A stretch of DNA of 64,000 bases, from contig JASJAN010000012.1 of the NCBI GenBank assembly GCA_030066985.1, positions 20,829-84,828 on the forward strand, written 5' to 3'. This stretch comes from Desulfobacterales bacterium (GTDB lineage: Bacteria > Desulfobacterota > Desulfobacteria > Desulfobacterales > JAHEIW01). The translations under genes and the position numbers were made by a program. The notes below the pieces were generated by a model. That model made no database searches, was not told the DNA's origin, and saw only the letters and a program-made list of their open reading frames with translations. Positions 1 to 8,662 of the stretch are shown piece after piece (the first letter of the stretch is position 1; each line of letters begins with the position of its first letter).

Positions 1-473
1 TGCTGCCGTAACAGCAGGTTTTGACGGTACATTAGTTTGGGGGATTTTACTTTGCGCAGGCCCGAGGTAAAATGATTGTGCCAAAAAAGCGTCATTTGTT
101 CAGCGAGGGGCGCATCGGTTTCAACCATCTCGCGAAGCCACCAGGCCTTGAGCTCAAAACTGCGCCGCCGCCATTGCTGGCGTAATTTTTTACGCTCCTC
201 CGCACTGAGCTGTTTGATCTGTTTGCGGCTCATCAACGGTTCATTAACCCACTCCGGTGGCGGGGTTGCCGGCTTTTGACGCGGCTGTTTCAGGATGGCA
301 GTCACGGCTTCAGTGTAATCCGTTGATTCCAGCGCCTTGATTTGTTCCGGTGTGCCGCCAAAACCGGTACGCGCCAGCAGATGCCGCGCCTCTTCAAAGC
401 TCATTCCGAATGCGGCCCGCGACAGCAACCCCAACAACAGCAATAACAAAGAAAAAAAAAGCAAGCGTTTCAT
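1..473 (-). CDS. DUF1800 family protein, 5' part only (runs off the left edge)
   Basis: The gene reads leftwards from an ATG at 473, with AGAGGA about 7 bases upstream as ribosome binding site, and continues beyond base 1, so only about 157 residues are visible. They start with a signal peptide (MKRLLFF, a run of leucines, then SRAAFGM). Next come family hallmarks: HLLARTGFGGTPEQI near residue 30, then WWLREMVETDAPLAEQM and LFWHNHF, the usual N-terminal pattern of DUF1800. The molecular function of that family is unknown; members are secreted and often sit next to DUF1501 proteins. The gene is divergent from the glycosyltransferase at 864, with repeat element A1 between them. Confidence 0.85.
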   Translation of the reverse strand, partial: MKRLLFFSLLLLLLGLLSRAAFGMSFEEARHLLARTGFGGTPEQIKALESTDYTEAVTAILKQPRQKPATPPPEWVNEPLMSRKQIKQLSAEERKKLRQQWRRRSFELKAWWLREMVETDAPLAEQMTLFWHNHFTSGLRKVKSPKLMYRQNLLLRQ

Positions 474-600
474 GACGCGATCCTCTTTAAGCGGCAATAA
501 AATCAAATTTGATTTTCCTGTTGTATAATAACCCGCCGGGATTGTAAAAGTTTCGCTGATGCATGAACATTTATTTGAAATAGGGAGGAATTTTCAGAAT

Positions 601-830
601 TCTGCGGCTGCATAAATCATCAGTCCCGCATGAGCGGTATGCAAACTCATGCAAAAAGGCTCGTAGCAAAAGAACAGCGATCAAAAATGGAATAATGTTC
701 GGATATGTTAATTTATCATGGTGCTATCAGGTTGCTTAACGGTTTAGCGATGTTCTTTCGCAACGATCCCTAATGCATTCAGACAGTGCATCCCGCTCAA
801 AGCAAGACTGATAATTCATTCCGCTTCTGC
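601..830. repeat. Palindromic intergenic element A, copy 1
   Basis: About 230 bp whose left ~85 bases are an imperfect inverted copy of its right ~85 bases. For example ATCAGTC..GC.TGAGCGG.ATGCA and AAAGAACA.CG appear in both arms when one is reverse-complemented. A second copy in the same orientation lies at 53335-53561; the two share the word pattern CTCATGCA.AAAGG and, on the right arm, CTTTCGCAACG..CCCTAATGCATTCA. It has no coding capacity. Both copies sit in gaps between divergent genes. A MITE-like non-autonomous element or a structured regulatory repeat are both possible. It fills most of the 474-863 gap; nothing else is evident there. Confidence 0.7.
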
Positions 831-863
831 CAGGGAATTTGATTGCATTTTATAAGGAGCTCT

Positions 864-1817
864 ATGACCGATGCCAAACTATTAATAATCCACCAGGGCG
901 CCCTGGGCGATGTGGTCTTAACCTTTCCGGCCATCATCGCGCTTCGCCAAAACTATGATCGCATCGATATCCTCTGCCAGAGCCAGATCGGAAAGCTGGC
1001 TGTCAGACTGGGACTGGTTGATAAAACCTATCCGCTGGAGGCGGCCTATTTTGCAACTCTTTTTTCAGATCAGGTGGATGTAAAAGTCAAAGACCTTATC
1101 AACAGTTATACCAGGATCCTTATTTTTTCATTTTCTTCCGATCTTGAGAACACCATCAATCAGATCAGCAACAGCCCCTGCCTGCGCACCCCTCCCCGTC
1201 CGCCTGTTCAAGCCAGCATCCATGTCGCCCAACATCTGATGCAAAACATCATCAAGGGCGGGTTGATCGACGCCGTTGATTCACAGGATGTTGTCACATC
1301 CTGGCTTAGGAAACACACTGAAAAAGTAAGCCGACCGACCGACAGCCCAAAAATCATCATCCACCCGGGCGCCGGCAGCAAGCGCAAACGCTGGCCGTTC
1401 GAACGATTTTTACAACTGGCGGATGATCTCGGAAAAAAGGGGTTACAGCCGCAATTCGTGTGCGGCCCGGCGGAGCTGGATCTGATCGAAGACATACGGA
1501 ATGAAAATCGACAGGTACACAAGTTTGATGAGCTGACGGATCTGGCGGATGCGCTTGAATCCGCCGGCGGTTATATCGGCAATGATTCCGGCGTCAGTCA
1601 GCTGGCAGCGTTTTTGGGGGTGGCCAGTGTGGTCATTTTTGGCCCGGCGGATCCGCAGCGCTGGAAACCCGTGGGGCCTCGGGTGCAAATCGTGCGTCCC
1701 AAGCTAGAATGCAACCCGTGCTTTGAAATCGAAGCACAAAATTGCGATCAGCCCGCCTGCCTCGCAGATGCGACCCTGGAATCGGTTCTCACCGCTTTTG
1801 ATCAGGTGCGTGAATGA
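864..1817 (+). CDS. Glycosyltransferase family 9 (ADP-heptose:LPS heptosyltransferase-like)
   Basis: A 317-residue protein that probably transfers heptose from ADP-heptose to the lipopolysaccharide inner core at the cytoplasmic membrane. The N-terminal GALGDVVLTFPA (from residue 12) is the typical first-domain glycine motif, HPGAGSKRKRWP (His167) is the linker motif, and GNDSG (from residue 239) followed by SQLAAFLG and FGPADP..W is the donor-binding signature of GT9. I start at 864 because AAGGAGCTCT lies just upstream; an in-frame codon at 843 has no such site. The gene stands alone, so its exact place in LPS or other glycan assembly cannot be told from neighbours. Confidence 0.85.
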   Translation: MTDAKLLIIHQGALGDVVLTFPAIIALRQNYDRIDILCQSQIGKLAVRLGLVDKTYPLEAAYFATLFSDQVDVKVKDLINSYTRILIFSFSSDLENTINQISNSPCLRTPPRPPVQASIHVAQHLMQNIIKGGLIDAVDSQDVVTSWLRKHTEKVSRPTDSPKIIIHPGAGSKRKRWPFERFLQLADDLGKKGLQPQFVCGPAELDLIEDIRNENRQVHKFDELTDLADALESAGGYIGNDSGVSQLAAFLGVASVVIFGPADPQRWKPVGPRVQIVRPKLECNPCFEIEAQNCDQPACLADATLESVLTAFDQVRE

Positions 1818-1862
1818 CATAGTTGTCCGGAAAGCTGCATAACAGCATCACCGGTCGCACGA

Positions 1863-3407
1863 TCAGGATGACAGCTTGATCGCGGCCTTGCGGGTTTTCG
1901 CGGCCAGATCACGGTAATCAACCGTAGTGAGCCGGCCCTGATCGATAATCTTTTTACCGTTCACGAAGCTGTAATCGACATAGTCATTGTGACATACGAC
2001 CAGAGCGGCCACTGGGTCCGCATGGGACCCGACGAATGCATCGCGTTGCGTGTCGAAAGCAATGAAATCCGCTGACATGCCCTTGGCAAGATGACCGATA
2101 TCGTCGCGCGACAGCGCCTTTGCGCCGCCCAGGGTGGCGATTTCGAGCGCTTCGCGAGCCGTCATGCCCTTTACATCCACTTCGCGCACACGGGCCAACA
2201 GCAGCGCAAGTCTGGCTTCCTGGATAAGGTTGCTGGTATCATTGGAGGCCGAGCCATCCACCCCCAGAGCCACTTCCATACCGGCATCCAGCATTTTTCT
2301 GATTGGGGCGGCACCGCTTGCCAGGCGCATGTTGCTGGCAGGGCAATGGCAGGCCGCCACACCCGCTCTGGCGAACATGCCGATATCTTTGTCGTCGAGC
2401 TGAACGCAATGGGCATGCCAGACCCTATCGTCGAGCCAGCCGAGGGTTTCGGTCCACGGCCCGGGCCGCATCTTGTAGTTCCTGGCCATATATTTGATGT
2501 CATCCCGATTCTCTGCCAGGTGAGTATGCAGCCCTACGCCCGCGTAGCTTTTCGCCAGCTCCGCAGACTCGCGCATGAGTTGCTCGGTAATGGTAAATGG
2601 CGAACAGGGTCCCAGCGCAATGCGCAACATCGAATGGCGGGAGTTGTCGTGGTATTGTTCGATCAGCCGTTGAGAATCTTTTAAAATATCTTTTTCTTCT
2701 TCCACCACGGAGTCCGGAGGCAATCCGCCTTTGCTCTCACCGATGCTCATGCTGCCCCGGACGGCGGTAAAACGCATGCCGATTTCCTGCAGCGCCTGGA
2801 TCTCATCATCGATCCTGCAGTCATTCGGTAGGATATAGAGATGATCGCTGGAGGTGGTGCAGCCGCTCAGAAGCAGCTCGGCGGCGGCCAGCTTGGCACT
2901 CAAGTAGATGTCACTGGAGCGCATGTTGGCCCAGATCGGGTAAAGCGCCTTGAGCCAGGGAAAGAGGGTGCCATCCGGCTTTACCACGCGGGTCAGCACC
3001 TGGTAGAAGTGGTGATGGCAGTTGACCATCCCCGGCATGACAATATAGCGATCTTTGAAATCCAGGATCTCGTCAGCAGTTTTGGGCAGCTCTGATGTCG
3101 GTCCGATGGCATCGATGACGTTACCGCGCACAAAAAGAGCACCGTTGCGTATTTCCCGGCGCTTTTCATCCATCGTCACAAGGGTGTGGATGTTTTTGAC
3201 CAGCAGGGTCCGGTCTCCACCGCCGCCGGTTGATGTCTTGCCGGCCGCATGGGCACTGGCTGCGCCGGTCACACTCGAGGCCGCCGCCAGAAGCGGTGTC
3301 GCTGCCGCCAATGTGCCGCACCCTTTCAAAAATTCACGGCGCGACACCTCGCTGTTGTGCATACCACAATGGGTTTCATTTTTCATTTGTCCTCTGGTTT
3401 CGATCAT
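1863..3407 (-). CDS. Tat-exported amidohydrolase, 8-oxoguanine deaminase/TrzN-like
   Basis: A 514-residue metal-dependent hydrolase of the amidohydrolase superfamily, closest by eye to the 8-oxoguanine deaminase/hydroxytriazine hydrolase branch (MVNCHHHFYQ; LFPWLKALYPIWA; LLLSGCTTSSDHLY). Metal ligands are visible in NCHHHF, THLAEN, the WHAHC motif and GVDGSASND. Near the N-terminus SRREFLKG followed by a long Ala-rich stretch ending AHA is a Tat signal, so the folded enzyme is exported, which is unusual for this normally cytoplasmic branch. Two starts are plausible: ATG 3407 (GAGG 6 bases upstream) and ATG 3386 (AGAGGAC upstream). The substrate is inferred only; another aminated purine or azine is possible. 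Confidence 0.8.
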   Translation of the reverse strand: MIETRGQMKNETHCGMHNSEVSRREFLKGCGTLAAATPLLAAASSVTGAASAHAAGKTSTGGGGDRTLLVKNIHTLVTMDEKRREIRNGALFVRGNVIDAIGPTSELPKTADEILDFKDRYIVMPGMVNCHHHFYQVLTRVVKPDGTLFPWLKALYPIWANMRSSDIYLSAKLAAAELLLSGCTTSSDHLYILPNDCRIDDEIQALQEIGMRFTAVRGSMSIGESKGGLPPDSVVEEEKDILKDSQRLIEQYHDNSRHSMLRIALGPCSPFTITEQLMRESAELAKSYAGVGLHTHLAENRDDIKYMARNYKMRPGPWTETLGWLDDRVWHAHCVQLDDKDIGMFARAGVAACHCPASNMRLASGAAPIRKMLDAGMEVALGVDGSASNDTSNLIQEARLALLLARVREVDVKGMTAREALEIATLGGAKALSRDDIGHLAKGMSADFIAFDTQRDAFVGSHADPVAALVVCHNDYVDYSFVNGKKIIDQGRLTTVDYRDLAAKTRKAAIKLSS

Positions 3408-3593
3408 ACCGCACCTCTACTTTCTCTGGCATTTGGGTGTCCCATGCAGCGGATTGTCCAGCAAGATTGCAAAGGCCTCCCTAAAGGCAGGAGCCCGCGT
3501 TAATTTTACCAATGTAATTTTTAGTGGTGCGCCCATAAGGGCTTGTTGACAGCCATGCGTCAGGCAAAATGTAAGGGCATGTATTGGTTTTGA

Positions 3594-4916
3594 TTATTTT
3601 GTAATCACCCTTACCGAGGTGGCCGTGGCGCCCAAACCGGCACCGGCTGCAGTGACATCCTGCAGCGGCTTGCCCGTCAGTAGCGCTACACGCTCTTTGA
3701 TCTTCCAGCCCCGAGCGCTCAGCGCCTTGTTGCATTCCGGCGAGGCGCTGCCTTCCAGCCACAGCTCCCGGTTTTGCGCCTGTGGATTTTTCTCAACCGC
3801 CGCAGCGATCCTGGAGGTCTCTGCAGTCCAGGCCAGATAATCAATCGGGAATGCGCCCACTAAAACACCCTTGCGGTTCATCAGCCAGACCTCATTTTCG
3901 ACTTTGACGATGTCCGCCTGCCCGTTTTTTTTCTGGTAATTGAGCATCATCTCTGACATCTGGTGATAGTAGCGCGCAATGATCTTATCCGGCGCCCCTG
4001 TCGCCTGGGCCACGAAAAGATCGCGACCCTTGGTGTCTTTCATCAACCGCAGGGCTTCCACCAGCATGGTTTTCTCCATGGGGGTATAGTTGTAATTTTT
4101 AAGGAAAGGATCGATCACTTTTTTGGAAACACCCATTTTTTCAAGTTTTTCACGGTTGATCTTGGTCAGCCCCTCGGGAGGGTTGTCCAGTAATATGGCG
4201 TTCATTTCAGCGGTTAAGCTGGTTACGGTTATGATGGTGCCGACCGTAGTGCCCTCTGTCACGGCACCCATGGCCACCCCGACGGTAATACCGCCGGCAA
4301 AAGCCGCCCGGGCAACGGCCGTCAGCGCCTTTTGCAACGGTTCCCAGTCGGTATAGGGGTCCACCCCCAATTCCAGGGCAAACGCACGTTTGGTGTTCGC
4401 CCAGCCCGTCGCTGCTGAAACACCGCTTTCCTGGTAGGGATCATCGCTGGCAATCGAACGGCCGATGTTGCCCACCCAGCGGCCCACGCCCTTGACCGCC
4501 CCTTTGGTGGTCTCTACCGGCGCGGTTACAAGCGCCTTGCCCCCGCGAATAGGTGCTAGGATACCCTCTTTCATGGCGTCGCCGAACACGCCGGCTTTAC
4601 TCATCTCGTCTAAAATGATCAGGGCCCGCACCTCCTGGATCTGACGCGCCAGCTGGTAATCGCTGATGGCCTGGACATCACCGACTTCAGTCTTCAAGGT
4701 ATAGGTGTTGCTGTAACCGTCATTGAGGGCCTCGGGGTCAATTTTATAGCCCTTGCCCACCATATTGCCATCCGGCACCACCAGGGCTGCATTTAACCTC
4801 AACGGCGGTTTTACATAAGCAGGCTTGTCCGCCGCCACGGCCAAAGTAAAACCCAGACCAGCAACCGCGATGGTCAAGATAATGGTCAGAATGCGCAGGT
4901 TAAATTTGGTGATCAT
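3594..4916 (-). CDS. Secreted protein of unknown function
   Basis: I do not recognise this 440-residue protein. It starts at ATG 4916 behind a strong AAGGAGG site; a longer reading to 5003 lacks one. Residues 1-29 form a signal peptide ending LAVAA. The mature part has a Gly/Ala-rich stretch (AAFAGGITVGVAMGAVTEG) that could be a glycine-zipper membrane segment, and a largely helical-looking second half (EKLEKMGVSKKVIDPFLKN, YHQMSEMMLNYQKK). An ASPECNKALS motif near the end contains a cysteine. It is divergent from the porin gene at 5166 with 249 bp between the starts, so a shared control region is possible. Periplasmic or outer-membrane location is inferred. Confidence 0.75.
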   Translation of the reverse strand: MITKFNLRILTIILTIAVAGLGFTLAVAADKPAYVKPPLRLNAALVVPDGNMVGKGYKIDPEALNDGYSNTYTLKTEVGDVQAISDYQLARQIQEVRALIILDEMSKAGVFGDAMKEGILAPIRGGKALVTAPVETTKGAVKGVGRWVGNIGRSIASDDPYQESGVSAATGWANTKRAFALELGVDPYTDWEPLQKALTAVARAAFAGGITVGVAMGAVTEGTTVGTIITVTSLTAEMNAILLDNPPEGLTKINREKLEKMGVSKKVIDPFLKNYNYTPMEKTMLVEALRLMKDTKGRDLFVAQATGAPDKIIARYYHQMSEMMLNYQKKNGQADIVKVENEVWLMNRKGVLVGAFPIDYLAWTAETSRIAAAVEKNPQAQNRELWLEGSASPECNKALSARGWKIKERVALLTGKPLQDVTAAGAGLGATATSVRVITK

Positions 4917-5165
4917 GGTTGTCCTCCTTATTAATGCGTGATTTACACAAATTGATGGGGTATTGGAATAAGGGCAGAATTCAGGGCCGGTTTCCCGCGT
5001 CACCGGAAACCATTAACCCCGAATGGCTCACAATCGTAAAAACTAAGTATCTTAAGATGCTTTTCAAGTGCAAATGAAAACTAGATGTAAGCTTGACATT
5101 GCAGACGATAACGTTTCATACCTTGGTTTAAAAATCAATTGGCAATCAGGATAAGGAGGACTCCT

Positions 5166-6467
5166 ATGGAGAAGGTATCGGTGAAAAAAAACGGCAACCG
5201 GTTGGCATTGGCACTGGTATGCGGGGCGCTGTTGTTGGTCACGCTCTCCAGTCCGGCCCTGGCAACGAATGATGACCGCATAGCAGAACTGCAGCGTCAA
5301 ATCGAAGCACAACAGGCCATGCTCGAAGAGCTAAGCAAACAGGTAAAAGAGCTGCGGCAGGCCGCCGCGAATAAAGCGACCGGGGCGGATCAAGGGCCCA
5401 AAGGATCCAGTGACACCCAAGTGCAGGTGTTTGGCAAGGCTATCGTCACCTCTAAAGACCCCCGCTTCAAGGTCAAGATATCCGGCCAAGTCAATCGCCA
5501 GGTGGCCTATGCTGAAGATGGCAACAACAGCAAGTTTTATCACACCGACAGCGACAACAGCCCTACCCGAATCAATATCGAGGCCCAGGGCAAAGTCAGT
5601 GAGGATCTGACCGTGGGTGCCCGAGTCGAGACCGGCTACCAGGACAACCGCCCGTTGGAAGTCAACCAGAACAATGAAAATTCCGGTTTTGATTTCACCA
5701 GCCGCTGGCTCGAGGCCTATGTTGCCAGCCAGCGTTTTGGCAAACTGGGCGTCGGCAAAGGCTTTGCGTCCTCCTTTTATATTGATGAAACCGATCTGTC
5801 CGGCACCCAGGTGGTCAGTTTGCTCTCTCCCGGAAATCTCTTCGGCGGCCTGCTTTTTTACAGCAATGACATCAACGACTATACCAATATCAGAGTAAGT
5901 GATGTTTTTGTCGACCTGGAAAACCTATCGATCGTCAACCGTGTGCGCTATGATTCACCGCACTTTTATGGATTTCAGCTTTCGGGCAGCACTGGCTCCA
6001 ATCAGCGCCATGACGCTACCTTACGCTATAAAAACGACATTGGTGATTTTAAATTTTCCGGCGCTTCGGCCTACCAGAGAAACTCATTCGGCGGGCTGCT
6101 GGACTGGCGCGTCGACGGCGCTTTATCGACATTGCATAAGCCCAGCGGACTCAGTCTTACCGGCGGCGCTTTTTATGCCAGGGCCAACAGCGACAATCGC
6201 CACTTGCAAGGCTTTATCGTCAAAGGCGGCTGGCGCAAAAAATTCTTTGACTTCGGTGAAACAGCGCTGTCAATTGATTATGTACAAAACGATGATTCCA
6301 GCGCGGATGATGAAGACGGCAAAACTTACAGTGCCTTTGTGGTACAGGACATCGAGCGCTGGGGTCTGCAGGTATATGGCGGCTACCGCTATTACGACCT
6401 CGACCGCCAGGGGCTGGATACGGAATCCATCCATGTGCCGGTGATTGGCACGCGCAAGATATTCTGA
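5166..6467 (+). CDS. Outer-membrane porin with N-terminal coiled coil
   Basis: A 433-residue protein beginning at ATG 5166 behind AAGGAGG. It has a signal peptide (residues 1-33, ending PALA), a short coiled coil (about 37-65, RIAELQRQIEAQQAMLEEL), and then a long alternating beta-strand region with Gly and aromatic residues ending in phenylalanine (GTRKIF), the usual C-terminal signal for outer-membrane assembly. Phrases such as VKISGQVNRQVAYAEDG and INIEAQGKVSEDLTVGARVETG are typical of trimeric Gram-negative porins. It probably forms a general or anion-selective channel; the substrate cannot be read from sequence. Confidence 0.8.
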   Translation: MEKVSVKKNGNRLALALVCGALLLVTLSSPALATNDDRIAELQRQIEAQQAMLEELSKQVKELRQAAANKATGADQGPKGSSDTQVQVFGKAIVTSKDPRFKVKISGQVNRQVAYAEDGNNSKFYHTDSDNSPTRINIEAQGKVSEDLTVGARVETGYQDNRPLEVNQNNENSGFDFTSRWLEAYVASQRFGKLGVGKGFASSFYIDETDLSGTQVVSLLSPGNLFGGLLFYSNDINDYTNIRVSDVFVDLENLSIVNRVRYDSPHFYGFQLSGSTGSNQRHDATLRYKNDIGDFKFSGASAYQRNSFGGLLDWRVDGALSTLHKPSGLSLTGGAFYARANSDNRHLQGFIVKGGWRKKFFDFGETALSIDYVQNDDSSADDEDGKTYSAFVVQDIERWGLQVYGGYRYYDLDRQGLDTESIHVPVIGTRKIF

Positions 6468-6534
6468 ATTATAAATATGTTACTGCGGAGCACACTGAGA
6501 TCACAGAGCAGAAATCAAATGAGGATTGTTAAAA

Positions 6535-7215
6535 ATGGATGTCGCCGGCAAACTGACGGCCCTGGAAAACATATACCGCATTTACGACGAATTTGCGGAC
6601 TCGCTGGAGCTGGCATGCAAAAAACACTGCGCCCACTGCTGCACCACCAGCGTTACCCTGACCACAATCGAGGGCTATCACATCATCCAGCAGCTAAATT
6701 CAGAAAGGGATACGGACTGGCTGGGAAAAATCGTCCAGGCTGTTGAGCAGCCCCATTTCCAGCCGAAAATAACCACCAACCGGCTGGCTCAGCTGTGCGC
6801 CCAGGGAATGGATGCGCCGCAAGAAAAATTGCCCACAAGCAATACGTGCCCGTTTTTAAGCGCTGACCTATGCCCCCTTTACACCGTCCGCCCCTTTGGC
6901 TGCCGCTGCCTGGTATCGCGCCACGATTGCGGCCGGCATGGCTATGCCGATATCGACGATTTTGCGCTTTCGGTCAACACGGTGATGCTGCAGACCATCG
7001 AGCACCTGGATGCCGATGGCTGCAGCGGCAACTTGCTGGATGTGCTTAAGATCATGTCCGGGGAAGATAATCGTCAGGCGTTTCAGCAGGGCAAATTAAA
7101 CTGCGCCTCAACAGGGCTGATTGCCAATCAGCCGCTTAAGGTCCTGATGATCCCCCCAGAGCACCGCAGCCGCATGGCGCCCATCCTGCAGTCCCTGCGC
7201 GAAATTCGTTTTTGA
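6535..7215 (+). CDS. YkgJ family cysteine cluster protein
   Basis: A 226-residue protein with the cysteine pattern of the YkgJ family (putative zinc- or iron-binding): CKKHCAHCC at residues 28-36, then CPF, LCPLY and RPFGCRC at about 105-125, plus Cys132. The family is thought to coordinate a metal or Fe-S cluster; the cellular role is not established. The ATG at 6535 is preceded by GAGGA ten bases away; an in-frame TTG at 6526 would overlap that site and is less likely. A partial word repeat (CACACTGAGATCACAGAG) lies between it and the porin. It is convergent with the gene ending at 7525, with the structured element 7219-7483 between them. Confidence 0.8.
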   Translation: MDVAGKLTALENIYRIYDEFADSLELACKKHCAHCCTTSVTLTTIEGYHIIQQLNSERDTDWLGKIVQAVEQPHFQPKITTNRLAQLCAQGMDAPQEKLPTSNTCPFLSADLCPLYTVRPFGCRCLVSRHDCGRHGYADIDDFALSVNTVMLQTIEHLDADGCSGNLLDVLKIMSGEDNRQAFQQGKLNCASTGLIANQPLKVLMIPPEHRSRMAPILQSLREIRF

Positions 7216-7218
7216 TTC

Positions 7219-7483
7219 AGTTCACCGCAGAGACGCAAAGCTCGCAGAGATTTAATTTTTTCATTTACCGCTGAGAGGGCGGTAAATGAAAATCCTCAGC
7301 CGCTGCGCGGCAGGATTATCATTCAAAAAGTAACCCGGTGGCAATACATATAGCGACATGCCTATATTAGCAGGGTGTGAATATTTGAACCCGCCCGCAG
7401 GGCTTGGGTTTATTTCTTTTCGGCCTCTCACCGAAAAGAAATAAGAAAAATACCCTTTGCGAACTCTGCGTCTCTGCGGTGAA
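7219..7483. repeat. Structured inverted-repeat element with two complementary-loop hairpins
   Basis: Bounded by imperfect 25-bp inverted repeats (7219-7243 and 7459-7483; 23 of 25 match; core CACCGCAGAGACGCA). Inside are four hairpins in a row. 7258-7292: 14-bp perfect stem, loop TGAGAGG. 7291-7317: AATCCT/AGGATT plus GCCGC/GCGGC around TGC. 7388-7410: AACCC-GCCC/GGGC-TT-GGGTT. 7410-7444: 14-bp perfect stem, loop CCTCTCA. The first and last loops are exact reverse complements over all seven bases, so a kissing-loop contact is possible in RNA or extruded DNA. The element fills the gap between two convergent genes and contains no open reading frame of note. Confidence 0.75.
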
Positions 7484-7524
7484 AAATTAAAATTTCTTAA
7501 AGGGAACCAAAGATGAGATCCAGC

Positions 7525-8376
7525 TTATACAGCCAAATTGAACAGCTTGGCGGCGTTTAGACCGCAGACGTGCTGCATCTCCGCATCCGATAGTCCAGCA
7601 ATTTTCATCTCATCAAAATAGCGGTCGGGCGTTAGGAGGGGATAATCACTGCCAAACAGGATCTTATCCACCCCGATCAGGTCGATGGCCAGGCGGTAGA
7701 CCTTTGGATCGTATAGATAGGGAGAAGCGGCTGTATCAAAATAGACATGCGCTAAGCGCTGTTTGACCTCTTTTTTCAAAAGACTGAAAAAAAACAGCCC
7801 GCCGCCCCAGTGGGCCAGCACAATTTTATTTTGTGGAAAGCGAACAATCAATTGATAGATCTGCGCCAGCGTATTGGCAGTTTTGCCGGGATAGGTGTGA
7901 CCGATGGGTTCATTGGTGTGAATCAGAACGGGAAGGTTGGCGTCTTTGCAAATCTCCATGACCGGTTGCAAACGGTCCTGTGCTGCAGGGTCGATCCCGC
8001 CTTGATAAAATGCCAGCTCTCCGATTCCAGATAACCCGCCCTGCCGAATGCAGCGATGGGCTTCTTCGGCAGCGCCTTTACTAGCGGGATCGAAACACCC
8101 CAGGCCGATGAAACGGTCCGGGTAGCGCTTGACCACTTCACTGATGTAATCATTGTGTTTTTTAAAAAGTGTTGCATCCTTCCAGGGAAAACCGAAAATG
8201 ACAGATTGCTGCACCTGGTGCTCATCCATGGCTGCCAGCATTTCGGTTGCACCGATCAGCCGGGATTTGGGCGATTGATATAATTTTTTAAAGGCAGGCT
8301 CTTTAGAAAAATAGGTCTCCCGTTGGACACGGAATGCCTTTGGGAAAATATGGGTGTGCATGTCAATGATCTTCAA
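7525..8376 (-). CDS. Amidohydrolase family 2 protein (TIM-barrel metal hydrolase/decarboxylase-like)
   Basis: A 283-residue protein of the amidohydrolase-2 (ACMSD-like) group. MKIIDMHTHIFPK gives the HxH metal ligands at residues 7 and 9; later LIHTNEP, VLAHWGGG and LFGSDYPL supply the conserved His and Asp positions. Members catalyse hydrolysis or non-oxidative decarboxylation of small carboxylates; the substrate is unknown here. The start is chosen as TTG 8376: a GGAG sits 7 bases upstream and it gives the usual MKIIDxHTH beginning. Longer readings to 8436 run into the inverted-repeat region. Confidence 0.75.
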   Translation of the reverse strand: MKIIDMHTHIFPKAFRVQRETYFSKEPAFKKLYQSPKSRLIGATEMLAAMDEHQVQQSVIFGFPWKDATLFKKHNDYISEVVKRYPDRFIGLGCFDPASKGAAEEAHRCIRQGGLSGIGELAFYQGGIDPAAQDRLQPVMEICKDANLPVLIHTNEPIGHTYPGKTANTLAQIYQLIVRFPQNKIVLAHWGGGLFFFSLLKKEVKQRLAHVYFDTAASPYLYDPKVYRLAIDLIGVDKILFGSDYPLLTPDRYFDEMKIAGLSDAEMQHVCGLNAAKLFNLAV

Positions 8377-8441
8377 GCTGACGCTCCGGAAGCTAAATTT
8401 TAATTTATAGTTATGCAGAAAGCTCAAGTGAAGCAACCCTA

Positions 8442-8521
8442 ACCACGAAGGGCACGAAGGACACGAAAAAATAAAAGTAAAAATATGTTTTTCCCTTTGT
8501 AATCTTCGTGTTCTTCGTGGT
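8442..8521. repeat. Facing inverted arms of a degenerate ACCACGAAG word
   Basis: The left arm starts ACCACGAAGGGCACGAAGG (8442-8466) and the right arm (8497-8521) is its imperfect reverse complement ending CTTCGTGTTCTTCGTGGT. A single-arm relative (TTCGTGCCCCTTTGTGTGC) occurs at 63891-63920. The region can fold into a large hairpin just upstream of the amidohydrolase gene. No coding potential. Confidence 0.6.
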
Positions 8522-8619
8522 CAGATACATATCAGTTGTGTTCAACTTGAGTTTGCCAGATAACAGCTTTTTAATTTTGTGGCAGGTGGATATTGTTATG
8601 GAAAAGATTATCAAAATTC

Positions 8620-8662
8620 AAACAAAAAAATAACGGCTAATCAGTTTTTTGATTAGCCGTTA
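8620..8662 (-). terminator. Rho-independent terminator-like hairpin on the minus strand
   Basis: A perfect 13-bp stem (TAACGGCTAATCA at 8631-8643 with its complement at 8650-8662) and a six-base loop. Read on the minus strand, the hairpin is followed by a run of seven T and then GTTTG, a classic intrinsic terminator. No annotated gene on the minus strand ends here, so it may terminate an unseen RNA coming from about 8700-9200, or be a remnant. Confidence 0.55.

Noticed and set aside
5093..5121. Possible sigma-70 promoter for the porin: perfect TTGACA at 5093-5098
   Set aside because: The hexamer 17 bases downstream (TCATAC) matches the -10 consensus at only two positions, so it is not listed as a feature.
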